Shown here in pieces: positions 1 through 9,640 of a stretch of 64,000 nucleotides of DNA (the first letter of the stretch is position 1; each line of letters opens with the position of its first letter). The stretch spans positions 124,001-188,000 of the forward strand of contig NZ_PEHF01000084.1 of NCBI RefSeq assembly GCF_015762685.1. The letters are read 5' to 3'. The stretch is from Candidatus Symbiopectobacterium sp. 'North America' (GTDB taxonomy: Bacteria > Pseudomonadota > Gammaproteobacteria > Enterobacterales > Enterobacteriaceae). Position numbers and translations under genes: made by a program. Under the pieces are notes generated by a model. That model saw nothing but the letters and a program-made list of their open reading frames with translations. It made no database searches and was not told the origin of the DNA.

Positions 1-683
1 GCCATCAACATGCTTTGCCTGTCAGGAATAACCCGCCAGACCACGCGCTGCAAGGCTGGCGCGCTCCCCCAGTAGCGCGGATTTGCAGTAAAAACCGCAT
101 ATTGATTCTTTACCTGTTCGCTAAGCAGCCAGGGTCCCGTGCCCGCATAACCGCTCACGCCCTCTTTGGTTTGACCGTTGATAAAGTTTTTCGGCGAGAT
201 AGAACGAAACGGCCGCGTCAGCCCCAATTCCACCAAGGTTGGATAGTAGGGATGACGCAAATGCAACGCTACGGTAGCATCATCAATGATTTCAACGCGC
301 TCAATCTGCCGCACCAGTTCCAGCCAGGCGTGGCGCTGATAATTAGCCAACACCGCATCGATGTTCAGTTTTACCGCCTGAACATTGAACGGCTCACCGT
401 CGCTGAAGATCACGCCTTGTCGCAGATGGAAGGTGTAGGTTTTTCCATCCGGTGAAATCACCCAACGGTCCGCCAGCCAGGGTTGTACACCGCTGTCGGT
501 GTTCACCACCAGCGACTCAAAGACCATATTCTACGCCGCCATCTCACCGCTGTAGAGATGCAGGTTGATATCACGAATGTCCTTGGTGCTGGCATAATTA
601 AGCGTCGTGGGCGTTTGCGCCGTCGCACTTGCCATGCCCAGCAACATCAGCGCTGCCAGAAAAAATTCTGCTATTGCTCGCAT
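1..683 (-). pseudogene. nikA: Nickel ABC transporter substrate-binding protein NikA, nonsense-mutated and cut by the window edge
   Basis: Periplasmic nickel-binding protein of the NikABCDE importer. The reading frame starts at the ATG at 683, nine bases after the methyltransferase stop, and opens with a Sec signal peptide (about residues 1-22, ending ATAQ). It then follows NikA of the SBP family 5: the stretches PWLADRWVISPDGKTYTFHL, RQRHAWLEL-like and TGPWLL are recognisable. Codon 51 is TAG (531-533) where NikA has Gln (MAQSMV-like context), so the product would stop at 50 residues, just past the signal peptide. Downstream of the stop the frame stays open to the window edge, so the nonsense change is recent. 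The 3' part and nikBCDE lie outside the window. Confidence 0.85.
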
Positions 684-692
684 ACAACGCCC

Positions 693-1508
693 CTATTTTT
701 CTGCACACACCATAAACATCGGCGTCGAGGCGTAGTTAACCTTTTCGGTCTCATCCCACAACGTGTCGCCCACACGGGTATCCAGCATAATTTTATGGTA
801 GCCGCATTGAAGCAGCGCCTGGGTATCCTACTCAGGACGGTGCTTGCGGCTGAACGGCAGCTGGCGTGCTATCGCCTCCATAGCGCTGGTGTCGGTATTC
901 ACGTAGTGGTCATCCAGCCCGAGATAGCGTGCATTGGCGCGATCGTCCAAATAGCCGAGACGTGAGGATTCATCAAACAGTTGCAAATACCGGTTGGCAT
1001 CAAAATTAAGCAGGCGACCGCTGGGGGCCAGCAGACGGTGCCACTCCCGGTAGGCGCGCAGCGGTTCGGCCAGATTTCAGGTCACATTGCGCGTGACGAT
1101 CAGGTCGAACTGGTTGTCCGCCAGCGGCATCGCATGCACATCTGCGGAGATAAAATCAACGTGAACACCGTAATGCGCGGCATTGCCGCGAGCCTCGGTG
1201 AGCATCGCCTCCGTCATATACACAGCGGTAACCCGATGCCCAGCCAGCGCCAGCGTCACGGCAAAAAAACCGGGACCGGTGCCAATATCCAACACACGCA
1301 GCAAGGGGGCGTCAGGGGCATATTCCATGATTTTTTTCAGCCAGCGGGCACGCTTGGAATTCGCCAGCTCGGTGGCATTTATATGGCTATATTCGGCGGC
1401 ACGGTACGTCCAATAGCGCTGGACGTCCTGATTTAATGCGGTATTTTCATCAACGACAAGGTCATTATCTTCAGCAAGTATCGAGCTCACTCGGTCATTC
1501 CTGTTCAA
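693..1508 (-). pseudogene. SAM-dependent class I methyltransferase of the nik operon, two nonsense codons
   Basis: The protein reads as a Rossmann-fold methyltransferase: LDIGTGPGFFAVTLA (SAM-binding motif I, about residues 70-85), then a DVHAMPLADNQFDLIVTRNV motif. In-frame TGA at 1077-1079 replaces a Trp in the NVTWNL context, and TAG at 828-830 replaces a second Trp. The same frame continues through both stops to the natural end at 693, nine bases before nikA, so it is the first gene after nikR in a nickel-uptake operon. The start is uncertain: TTG at 1508 or GTG at 1490 fit the frame, and an ATG with a good AGGA site at about 1498 is out of frame. Its substrate is unknown; a role in modifying a nickel chelator is only a guess. 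Confidence 0.75.
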
Positions 1509-1634
1509 TGCCGTTCAGGCCGAATGTGGCAACACGATGTCGACTAGCGCGCTTGGTGCACCGAGCCCAAAGGGGAAGAGGCTATTATTGTGAGGCGATT
1601 TATAGCAGATTGGCGCAGGCAGTTTAACCACGAG

Positions 1635-1661
1635 GTATGAAGTTTTATAAAAAAATCATAC
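1635..1661. promoter_or_regulatory. Probable NikR operator between nikR and the nik operon
   Basis: GTATGA (1635-1640) and TCATAC (1656-1661) form exactly the two half-sites of the Escherichia coli NikR operator, placed upstream of the methyltransferase-nikA operon and downstream of nikR. The spacer here is 15 bases, whereas the E. coli site has 16. This could be a one-base deletion in a decaying promoter (the spacer contains an A run) or a lineage variant. Confidence 0.7.
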
Positions 1662-1705
1662 TTCCTTGATCTTGCTTAATTCCTGCCCATTTTAGCGGTT
1701 GAATA

Positions 1706-2104
1706 TCAGCACGGTATCAGGTTGAGTCGGCCGTGTCTCACGCCCGTTTGCGCCATCACCGATTCGGCAAACACTTTTACCTGGGCCGTGGTGCCGCGCA
1801 TAATCAAGGTTTCCACGCATTCATCATGGCTGAGGTGAGCGTGCATGGTTGACACGGTCAACCCGTGGTGATCGTGTTGCATCTCCGCCAGACGACTGGA
1901 AAGCTGACGTTCATGATGATCGTAAATGTAGCTCAATATCGCCACGCACGGGCCTTGTTTATCCTGTTCCAGGGTCATTTCACCGAGCTCACGCCGCAAC
2001 ATATCGCGAAACGCCTCAGAGCGGTTGGCATACCCTTTGCGACGCATCAGCTCATCAAAGTCCTGTGCCAGTTCGTCATCCATAGAGATGGTCAGTCGTT
2101 GCAT
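1706..2104 (-). CDS. nikR: Nickel-responsive transcriptional repressor NikR
   Basis: Ribbon-helix-helix repressor with a C-terminal ACT-like nickel-binding domain; it represses nik genes when nickel is abundant. Start chosen at 2104 because MQRLTISMDDEL aligns with the N-terminus of E. coli NikR; the open frame extends upstream but lacks family similarity. Length is 132 aa, the family norm. The nickel ligands are present: His77, His88, His90 and Cys96, equivalent to E. coli His76, His87, His89 and Cys95. It is intact, although both nik genes visible in the window are broken, so here it is an orphan regulator unless it has other targets. It is co-oriented with the nik genes, with the operator in the 197-base gap between them. 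Confidence 0.95.
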   Translation of the reverse strand: MQRLTISMDDELAQDFDELMRRKGYANRSEAFRDMLRRELGEMTLEQDKQGPCVAILSYIYDHHERQLSSRLAEMQHDHHGLTVSTMHAHLSHDECVETLIMRGTTAQVKVFAESVMAQTGVRHGRLNLIPC

Positions 2105-2596
2105 ATTGCTCTCGTTTCGAAAAAACCATTTTGGGACTAATAATGAAAGCATTATAATAGGATGTTGACTTAAGTGATATCTTTCTTCTTCAGTTGCAAA
2201 GAGAAAAGTGCGAATTTCATATTCGTTGAACATACACATCCATTGAATAACATCACCACGTCGAATATGTCTAATGTAAAAAATCAATCGATTCGGTAAA
2301 GCAGTATGGTGACAATCGAAGTAATAATAAGACTGAAACCCCACCCTGCTGTTGCCATCGATTATTTTCTTTTAACCTGATGTTTATTTTCCATTGATGT
2401 ACAAGCTTTATACTCCGTATCATCAAGCGTTGCGCTTTTACTTACTGCCATTCACAGAGATAACAACCTGTGACTTTCATAAATAAAAAGATAAAAAAAC
2501 AGAATCTGATAAAAAATCATTCCACAGGGTTATTTCATATATTTAACACATCCAGGACCGTAATTATTGACCGAACCTCACGGACAGGAGTTGAAC
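2105..2596. other. Divergent intergenic region between nikR and the ThDP enzyme
   Basis: About 490 bases, distinctly AT-rich from 2140 to 2560. It must contain the promoters of nikR (leftward) and of the ThDP-enzyme gene (rightward). I see no tRNA, no terminator and no credible gene; the open frame leftward from 2344 is an upstream extension of nikR. Confidence 0.5.
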
Positions 2597-4230
2597 ATGC
2601 AATTTGATGAACTTTTTCTTAAGGCGATGTCCTGCATGAGTTTAAAAAAATGTTTCAGCATTATTGGCAGTGAAGCGGAAGCGATAAGCTTTGATAAAGC
2701 ATTTGGCATTCGTTTTTATTTAACGAGACATGAATTTGCGGCAGGCATTATGGCAGACGTCGCGGGACGGCTCACCGGAATGCCCCATATGTGTTGGGCC
2801 ACGTTTGGCTCTGGGTTAACCAATATGGCTACGGGCGTGTGTTCCGCCATGTTAGACCGCTCGCCCATGCTCGCCTGCTCCGCGCAAATTCCACGCCCAC
2901 AGATCAGGTTTAACCTGACGCACCAATGTATTGATAACGTCGGGTTGATGGCAAGCATCACTAAATCCAGCCTGCAACTCGAAAAGGCGGAAGAGTTGGC
3001 TTCTCACGTCCAGACCGCATTGCAGCGCACGCTGGATGGCTTACCCGGCCCCACCTATCTCAGTATCCCGCTGGATCTGCTGAAAACCGACGTGCCGGAT
3101 AGGGAAGCACTGGACATCTTGCAAGCCGTGCAGCCACTCATCCGGAGGAAGAGAATCAAGCCTGCACGCGCCGATATTATCCGCGCTGCCCAGTGCATTA
3201 CCAATGCAACGCACCCGATGATTGTCATTGGTAATCAGGTTATCCGCGACAACGCACAGGCGAGCGTGTGCCGCTTTGCCCAACAGATCAATGCGCCAAT
3301 TATCTGCTCCCTTGCAGCCAAAGGTGCTGTACCCAACGATCACCCGCAGTTTCTCACTGCCGCCAACAAATATCTGGATAGCGTATACCGCACTTCCGTG
3401 CTGCACTCGTTGTTTGAAGGCGTCGATTTGATGATTTTGATCGGCTACGATTTCGGTGAGGATTTGAAACCGGCATTGTGGGGTCACGATAAACCCACAC
3501 TGGTGATAAACAGCGTAGATGTCCCCATGGGAGATATTTTCCAGCCCGATATTCTCTGCCTGGGCAATATCACACGCAGCCTTGACCAACTTACCCACCA
3601 CGCATTGCCCCAGCAAGAATGGCTGGCGGCTCACCAGCGATTGAAGTGTTTTTTTGACAAGCGCCTGACACCGTCACCGATATTCCACGCATTGTGGCTG
3701 CCGTGTGTACTGCGCTGGGGCGTGACGGTATATTCTGTAGCGACGTCGGGCTGCACAAACAGTATGCCGGACTGCTGGCCACCACGTACCGCTCAAACCA
3801 CTTTTTATGTTCCAACGTCTGTGGCAGTTTCGGCTTTGCGCTTCCCGCAGTGATGGCGGCACAGATATGCCATCCCGAAACGCGCGTTATTGCCTTTTGC
3901 GGCGACGGCGGATTTCACGCCACCAGCCAGGAACTGGAAACTCTTGTCCGGTATTCACTACCGGTGGTGATCGTTGTTCTGTCGGATTCCGCGTTTGGCC
4001 TTATCAAGTATTACCAGAATCGCAATAGCTCTGAACCACAACGTCATCTGACCGAACTCGGCCCGGTCGATTTCACCCTGCTGGCTAACGCCAATGGTGT
4101 ATCAGCGACAAAAATTTTAGATATCGCTGATTTTCCTGATGCGCTCGAAAAAGCATTCCAGACACACCAGCCCCATTTAATAGAGATACCCGTAAAATAT
4201 GATTACAACTTTTTACAGCTCATCGCATGA
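2597..4230 (+). pseudogene. Thiamine-diphosphate-dependent enzyme of the acetolactate synthase/decarboxylase superfamily, one frameshift
   Basis: All three ThDP-enzyme domains are present. The N-terminal PYR domain has the catalytic Glu in FYLTRHEF (residue 46) and the GSGLTNMATGVCSAMLDRSP segment. The middle domain contains LPGPTYLSIPLDLL. The C-terminal PP domain has CGDGGFHATSQE followed by LSDSAFGLIKYY, i.e. the GDG...N cofactor motif with SDS in place of the usual NN. Start chosen at 2597, seven bases after GGAG. The frame breaks at about 3668-3680: the downstream frame (VTDIPRIVAAVC) fits a one-base deletion. Total about 544 codons, normal for the superfamily. The substrate cannot be told; it resembles acetolactate-synthase-like or 2-oxoacid decarboxylase enzymes of secondary metabolism. 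Partner gene 266 bases downstream. Confidence 0.7.
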
Positions 4231-4496
4231 ACAGACATTGATTGTGATCGCTGAAGAACACATCAACTTATTTTATAAAAAAATGACACTCAACAATTCA
4301 AGCTAATTACCATAAAAACCAATTTCCCTGAAATACGCAGCAAACCATCAGAACGTTCTGACATCAATTATTATTGAAACGCGAAATTGAAAACAGGGTT
4401 GAGCATGTATTTACCGAGAATGAAAAACATCGTTGAGGTAAATACTGGACGCTTCTTTTTAGTCAATAACATAAAACACATGGATCTATAGCCATC
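4231..4496. other. AT-rich spacer within the two-gene cassette
   Basis: 266 bases, strongly AT-rich compared with the flanking genes. No hairpin terminator with a T run and no open frame of note. It could hold a separate promoter for the nucleotidyltransferase gene. Confidence 0.4.
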
Positions 4497-5987
4497 ATGA
4501 ATCAAAAAACAGATGCCCGTACACAGCATTTTTGCACCACTGCCAAATATCTGTTTGGCGATAACCTGTCTGGCATTGCAGAGACAGATGCCTTTTTACG
4601 ACAGCCTGATTATTCATCACGTGCTGTCGGCCATTATTATTTGATCGTGCACGAAGACGGTGGAGAAAAAATGGCATTTGCAGCACAGTATCTGCACGCT
4701 GAATTTCCCGAACTGTCACTGAATTACCTTACAGAAAGAGAATTGGCCGACTATCCTGCTCATGGTCGCTGGCCGTTCCACACTTGTCCCTGGTCCTACC
4801 GTAACGCATCGACAGAACGCGCACTCTCCGCATGCGAGCCCGATTACCCGGATACATTGCGGCAGGCGACTTTCGCCACAACCCATATTGCTCGTCTCTA
4901 TTATTTGCGTGATTTACCCGCAAAGACACATGCCTGGGGCGTGCGTCAACTGTGCTGGGCGATGCGCTATGCAGAGCAGGGGCTAAGCAAATTGCTAGGG
5001 CAGTTGGAAACGCGTCACCATAGCCCGCTGTCAGTCGCGGGAATGAATAAAGAAGACCTACGCTGGTTAACCTATACCAACAACCATTGGCAGCCCTTTG
5101 AACGCTCACTGTTGGAAAACTCGAATACCTTTCGCGCCGCCGCCGCACGACTGAGCGCCATCGTAGAGTGCTATGCCCAACACATTGCCGCCGGCTACCC
5201 AGACACACAGCGCGTGATCGCCCAACGCGCTGAAACAGCGCCCGCAACGATTAACGCCATGACGGCACCGATCGTCGATGCACTCAACGCCGCCTTCGGT
5301 GACCATCTGCTATCGCTTTATCTCTATGGCAGCCCAGCCCACGGCGATATGAGACCGGATTCGGATATTGACCTTATGGCAGTGTTCGACAGCGTCGACC
5401 ATCCCACGTTGGAGCAGGTTCGACGCATCCAGCACCGCTTCGAAAAACTCTCGCTCTCCGTCTATAGCCTCAACAATATCCGACAATACCCCACATTTCG
5501 CCGTCATAGCTTGCTCAACGGCACGCGACACCTCGCTGGCCCCTTCTGTTTTGCACAGACCGGCGGCCCGTCAGACAACGTGAACGCCATTTTGAATAAT
5601 CTCTACACCATCCGCCAGGTCGCACGCGGCTATCTGGTGAGCGGATGCTATGGTCAGCGCGCACATTACCAGTTAAGCCTGATGGTTAAGTTGGCCGATC
5701 ACGGCTGTCTTCGCCCCTTGCAACAATGGCAAAGCCTCCATTACCCCGCTAACCGGAACGAGGCAATCGCTTATTTTTCCGACTGTGGCTTCGCCTCCTC
5801 CCTGCTTGAACATGCCTCCCAGCTGACGCAAGAAGAAGAGGCGCTGCGCATACAGCTTATGGCAGGAAATCGCCAGGCGCTCACGCGACAGTGGCTGGCA
5901 CTAAATACCTTTGCCCAACGCATCGAAAACATGCTCAAGAAAAACGTCACTGAAAAGGTTAACGGTAGTGATGCTGCATGCCGCTAA
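4497..5987 (+). CDS. Protein with a nucleotidyltransferase domain and a degenerate N-terminal copy
   Basis: 496 aa, no signal peptide. Residues 276-293 carry the nucleotidyltransferase signature LYGSPAHGD...SDIDLM (Gly-Ser at 278-279, Asp at 290 and 292), typical of MNT/aminoglycoside-adenylyltransferase-like enzymes that move NMP onto a hydroxyl or amine. The N-terminal half looks like a second, degenerate copy: ELSLNYLTERELADYP (71-86) parallels KLSLSVYSLNNIRQYP (316-331), each followed by an Arg-rich loop and a helical region, but the first copy lacks the GS...G and DxD motifs. The gene is intact, while its upstream neighbour, the ThDP enzyme, is frameshifted. Both lie between nikR and asd with AT-rich spacers, which suggests an acquired two-gene cassette. 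Function unknown. Confidence 0.65.
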   Translation: MNQKTDARTQHFCTTAKYLFGDNLSGIAETDAFLRQPDYSSRAVGHYYLIVHEDGGEKMAFAAQYLHAEFPELSLNYLTERELADYPAHGRWPFHTCPWSYRNASTERALSACEPDYPDTLRQATFATTHIARLYYLRDLPAKTHAWGVRQLCWAMRYAEQGLSKLLGQLETRHHSPLSVAGMNKEDLRWLTYTNNHWQPFERSLLENSNTFRAAAARLSAIVECYAQHIAAGYPDTQRVIAQRAETAPATINAMTAPIVDALNAAFGDHLLSLYLYGSPAHGDMRPDSDIDLMAVFDSVDHPTLEQVRRIQHRFEKLSLSVYSLNNIRQYPTFRRHSLLNGTRHLAGPFCFAQTGGPSDNVNAILNNLYTIRQVARGYLVSGCYGQRAHYQLSLMVKLADHGCLRPLQQWQSLHYPANRNEAIAYFSDCGFASSLLEHASQLTQEEEALRIQLMAGNRQALTRQWLALNTFAQRIENMLKKNVTEKVNGSDAACR

Positions 5988-6090
5988 AAAGGTTGAGCGC
6001 ATGGCAAGCGACAGTAGAACAAAGAAAGCAACGGCAGGAAGTGAGAGAGAACATACACCGCACAGCGCGGGGCATTCAATCCAGAGAGGA

Positions 6091-7194
6091 CTACAGCAGG
6101 ATGCGCAGCATACGGCGCAACGGTTCTGCCGCACCCCACAACAGTTGGTCACCCACTGTAAAGGCGGAGAGATACTGCGGCCCCATGTTCAGTTTACGCA
6201 GACGCCCTACAGGCGTGGAAAGCGTGCCGGTTACCGCGGCAGGCGTCAATTCACGCATGGAGATCTCGCGATCGTTTGGTACCACTTTCACCCAATCGTT
6301 ATGGGTTGCCAGCAATTGTTCGATTTCAGACACCGGAACATCTTTCTTCAGTTTCAGCGTAAACGCCTGGCTATGGCAGCGCAGTGCCCCGATGCGGACG
6401 CACAAACCATCCACCGGGATTACGGACTGTGTGCCGAGAATTTTGTTGGTTTCTGCCTGACCTTTCCACTCTTCGCGGCTCTGGCCATTATCCAACTGTT
6501 TGTCGATCCACGGGATCAAGCTGCCCGCCAACGGCACACCGAAATTGTCGGTCGGCAGCGTGCCACTGCGCGTCAGCGCGGTGACTTTGCGCTCGATATC
6601 CAGAATGGCAGAGGCAGGGTCCTGCAACTCTTTCGCCACATCATTGTGCAGCAGACCCATTTGGACCAGCAATTCGCTCATATGGCGCGCACCGCCGCCG
6701 GATGCCGCCTGATAGGTCGCCACAGAGGCCCATTCCACCAGATCGTGCGCAAACAGGACACCCAGCGACATCAGCATCAGGCTGACGGTACAGTTGCCGC
6801 CAACGAAAGTTTTAATGCCGTTGTCCAAGCCCTGTTTGATCACAGCATGGTTGACCGGATCGAGGATGATGATGGCGTCATCGCGAATACGCAGCGAGGA
6901 GGCTGCATCGATCCAATACCCCTGCCAGCCGCTTTCACGCAGCTTCGGGTAAACCTCATTGGTGTAATCACCGCCCTGGCAGGTGATGATGATATCCAGC
7001 GCGCGCAGTGCATCCAGATTGTAGGCATCTTGCAACGTGCCCTGCTGTCCACCCAGCAGCGGAGCAGCCTGACCGTGTTGTGACGTGGAAAAGAATACCG
7101 GACGAATCAGGTCAAAATCACGCTCTTCCTGCATACGCTGCATCAGAACGGAACCCACCATACCGCGCCAGCCGATAAAACCAACATTTTTCAT
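6091..7194 (-). CDS. asd: Aspartate-semialdehyde dehydrogenase
   Basis: Converts aspartyl phosphate to aspartate semialdehyde with NADPH, the branch point for lysine/diaminopimelate, threonine and methionine. Start at 7194 ([17 protein letters not shown]) with AGGAT upstream gives 367 aa, the E. coli length. The NADP-binding GWRGMVGS motif and the active-site Cys in [10 protein letters not shown] are present, as is the catalytic His in the [12 protein letters not shown] region. Intact. It is needed for cell-wall diaminopimelate, which explains its conservation among decayed neighbours. It is divergent from yhgN, as in E. coli. Confidence 0.97.
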   Translation of the reverse strand: MKNVGFIGWRGMVGSVLMQRMQEERDFDLIRPVFFSTSQHGQAAPLLGGQQGTLQDAYNLDALRALDIIITCQGGDYTNEVYPKLRESGWQGYWIDAASSLRIRDDAIIILDPVNHAVIKQGLDNGIKTFVGGNCTVSLMLMSLGVLFAHDLVEWASVATYQAASGGGARHMSELLVQMGLLHNDVAKELQDPASAILDIERKVTALTRSGTLPTDNFGVPLAGSLIPWIDKQLDNGQSREEWKGQAETNKILGTQSVIPVDGLCVRIGALRCHSQAFTLKLKKDVPVSEIEQLLATHNDWVKVVPNDREISMRELTPAAVTGTLSTPVGRLRKLNMGPQYLSAFTVGDQLLWGAAEPLRRMLRILL

Positions 7195-7550
7195 GGTAAC
7201 AATCCTGCCTTGGGGTGACACAAAGAATTTGGACTGCCACACAGGCAGTACTGACGGCCGACACACACTCTGTTACCCTGTTCTCGTCAGATGAATGCCT
7301 TGCGGAACAATAGGTTTACCACACGCAAACGCGCGCAAACCGTGGCGGCAGGACTATCATGACGGCAGAGCGAGGGGTAATAAAAATCGGTTTATCACCA
7401 AACTCAGCAAATATTACATAAAGTTATGACTATCAACCTTACAAAATGTACCAGAAGTCGCAAGTGAATTTATTCGATGACACCGGCTTTTTCAGCAATG
7501 AGGCTAATGCGGTGCCATCATTAAAGGGATAACAGGAGTCTACCACCACC
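7195..7550. promoter_or_regulatory. asd-yhgN divergent promoter region
   Basis: 356 bases between two divergent genes. It must contain both promoters. I see no tRNA, riboswitch-like helix set or terminator that I can support. An AGGAG site lies at 7533-7537, before yhgN. Confidence 0.4.
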
Positions 7551-8144
7551 ATGAGCGAAATGATCTCAGCAACTATTCTGTTGCTGTTAATTATGGATCC
7601 GTTGGGCAATTTGCCCATTTTTATGTCGGTACTAAAACATCTGGACCCGAAACGCCGACGGGTGGTGCTGATTCGTGAGATGGTGATCGCCCTTGGGCTG
7701 ATGCTGATTTTTCTGTTTGCTGGCGAACGTATTCTGGTGTTTCTCAATCTGCGTACTGAAACCGTATCTATTTCGGGCTGCATTGTGCTGTTTTTAATCG
7801 CTATCCGCATGATATTCCCGTCGCAGGAAAGCAACAGCAGCGGGTTGCCCGCAGGGGAAGAACCCTTTCTGGTACCGATGGCAATCCCACTGGTCGCCGG
7901 ACCGTCTATTCTGGCCGCGCTGATGCTGTTATCGCATCAATATCCGGATCAGTTGCCGCATTTAACGCTCGCACTCTGCATCGCCTGGGGGATTTCATTT
8001 ATCATTCTGCTGATGTCCGATCTATTTTTGCGCTTGCTGGGTGAGAAAGGCGTTGCCGCGCTGGAGCGACTGATGGGGCTGATTCTGGTCATGCTGTCGA
8101 CCCAGATGTTCCTCGATGGCATCCGTACTTACCTGATGAAATGA
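7551..8144 (+). CDS. yhgN: MarC-family inner membrane protein YhgN
   Basis: Six-helix membrane protein of the MarC/YhgN family, function not established. 197 aa, the same length as E. coli YhgN. It opens MSEMISATILLLLIMDPLGN, and the family motif MDPLGNLPIF is clear. Hydrophobic segments follow at about residues 40-60, 68-88, 105-125, 135-155 and 170-190. Intact. The asd-yhgN neighbourhood is conserved in Enterobacterales. Confidence 0.95.
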   Translation: MSEMISATILLLLIMDPLGNLPIFMSVLKHLDPKRRRVVLIREMVIALGLMLIFLFAGERILVFLNLRTETVSISGCIVLFLIAIRMIFPSQESNSSGLPAGEEPFLVPMAIPLVAGPSILAALMLLSHQYPDQLPHLTLALCIAWGISFIILLMSDLFLRLLGEKGVAALERLMGLILVMLSTQMFLDGIRTYLMK

Positions 8145-8199
8145 GACGGTTACTGACCGGTTTTCGCCCAGCGTGGGCATGAAAGGGATAATCACCGCT

Positions 8200-8787
8200 A
8201 TGTTTTTGCTTACCAACACTCGGCGCACCCTCACCGCCCTGCTGTTTTACAGCGGTACGACGATAGCCGCCTGTCAAAGTGCAGCGGGTTCGAGCCCCAC
8301 TGGTTTGAGTCTGGTGCCGTTGCAACCGGGTGTGAATAATCTGGCGCTGGCACACCCGACCTCAGAGGATTTCGCGGTGCTTGCCACCTTCGAAAACAAC
8401 ACCTCACACCCTCACCGAGGCTTGAGCTTTTACATCAAAACTCCGGACGGTTATTCACTCGTCCCCATCCCCAACAGCGATGCGTTTATCTGGTTTGATT
8501 ATCGTATTGCCGCATCGCGGCAGAAGATTTTCGATGTTCAACTGGTGCGCTATCCGCAAGGGGTGCGTTTAATCACCGCAGAGAAGGTGGGAGAGGATTT
8601 AACCGATGCGCAACCGGTTAAATTGCAACGTTACGTGTTGCAGGAAAGCCACGACGATCCCGGTGTGCCACTCTATACCTGGCATGAAGAGAAAAGTGTC
8701 GTTACCACGCAATCCTATGAAGATGTCGATACGCTATTGACCGACAGTGCGGCACTTTGCATGCTGCTTCCCGCAGAGGTTCCCTGA
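8200..8787 (+). CDS. CarG-like (carbapenem self-resistance family) lipoprotein
   Basis: Start set at the ATG at 8200 (frame open from a GTG at 8173; ATG at 8179 also possible). Residues 1-21 form a lipoprotein signal with Arg-Arg and the lipobox IAAC, so the mature protein begins with Cys. The body, with VPLQPGVNNLAL, LSFYIKTPDGYSLVPI and the later VRYPQGVRLITAEK stretch, resembles CarG/CpmK-type proteins that protect Pectobacterium and Photorhabdus from their own carbapenem. This is recognition from memory of the family pattern and not a strong match. No carbapenem synthesis genes are nearby, so it would be an orphan resistance-like protein. 195 aa, intact. Confidence 0.45.
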   Translation: MFLLTNTRRTLTALLFYSGTTIAACQSAAGSSPTGLSLVPLQPGVNNLALAHPTSEDFAVLATFENNTSHPHRGLSFYIKTPDGYSLVPIPNSDAFIWFDYRIAASRQKIFDVQLVRYPQGVRLITAEKVGEDLTDAQPVKLQRYVLQESHDDPGVPLYTWHEEKSVVTTQSYEDVDTLLTDSAALCMLLPAEVP

Positions 8788-8799
8788 GAAAAGCAAAAA

Positions 8800-8824
8800 A
8801 CGGTGCGTCACAGGTACGCACCGT
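8800..8824. terminator. Bidirectional terminator between the CarG-like gene and yhhW
   Basis: Perfect 9-bp stem ACGGTGCGT / ACGCACCGT with a 7-base loop, preceded by an A run and followed by TTATT. It lies between convergent genes and can serve both strands, best the minus strand, where the A run becomes a U run. Confidence 0.8.
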
Positions 8825-8830
8825 TATTGG

Positions 8831-9526
8831 TTATACTGGCGGCAGATCGAACAGCAAGATTTCACTCTGCTGCGCGGCATGTATCGAGAGGGTTTCTTCG
8901 TCCCATATTGCCAGCGCATCGCTTTCGCCTGCTGCCTGACCGTTGATTTCCACCTTGCCCCGAACCACCTGAATCCACACGCGACGGCCTGCCAGCACCT
9001 GATATACCGACTGCTCTTGCGCTTTCAGCGCCCAACGCGACAGCGTCATATCCTGATACACCTTCAGCGACCCCTCACGTGCATCCGGTGACAGCACCAA
9101 CTGACGGCCCTGCGGTGCATCAAAGCGTCGTTGCTCATAACGCGGCGTGATACCTGCTTTTTCCGGAATGATCCAGATCTGATACAAATGCAGCAGTTCA
9201 TCCTGACTGGCATTGTATTCCGAATGGCGGATCCCGGTGCTCGCACTCATGATCTGAAATTCACCCGCCGGAATCTGCTCCTTGTTTCCCATGCTGTCCT
9301 GATGTTCCACCGTGCCGGACAGCACATAGGTCAGGATTTCCATATCTTTATGCGGGTGGGTGCCAAACCCTTGCCCACCTTCAATGCGGTCTTCGTTGAT
9401 CACGCGTAACGCAGAGAACCCCATAAAGTTGGGATCGTAATAGTCTGCAAAGGAGAAACTGTGCCAGCTATCCAGTCAACCGTGGTTCGCATGACCACGC
9501 GCCTCAGCCTGTCGTAAATAAATCAT
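8831..9526 (-). pseudogene. yhhW: Pirin-family quercetin dioxygenase YhhW, nonsense at codon 17
   Basis: Bicupin of the pirin family; E. coli YhhW oxidises quercetin in vitro. The full frame starts at 9526 (MIYLRQAEARGHANHG) with GGAGG upstream. Codon 17 is TGA (9476-9478) where the family has Trp (HGWLDSWHTF). After the stop the frame runs intact to 231 aa, with the metal-binding HPHKDMEI motif. An in-frame Met further on (MGFSALRV) could at most give a protein lacking the first 34 residues. As in E. coli, ryhB is the next gene upstream. Confidence 0.9.
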
Positions 9527-9640
9527 ATCGCCTCCACAAATGTTGTTGTTATGTTAAGTCTACCGGGAGGTGGGGAATATGAAAGCGTAAAAAACTCATC
9601 GCTCAGTTCAAAAAATTTAAAAGAGGTGGGAATAATGGGC

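Noticed and set aside
2105-2344. N-terminal extension of NikR by 80 codons
   Set aside because: The open frame continues upstream, but the family start MQRLTIS at 2104 fits exactly and the extension has no similarity to anything I recognise.
5911-7083. Long plus-strand open frame opposite asd
   Set aside because: Antisense shadow of the intact asd gene, without family features or a ribosome site.
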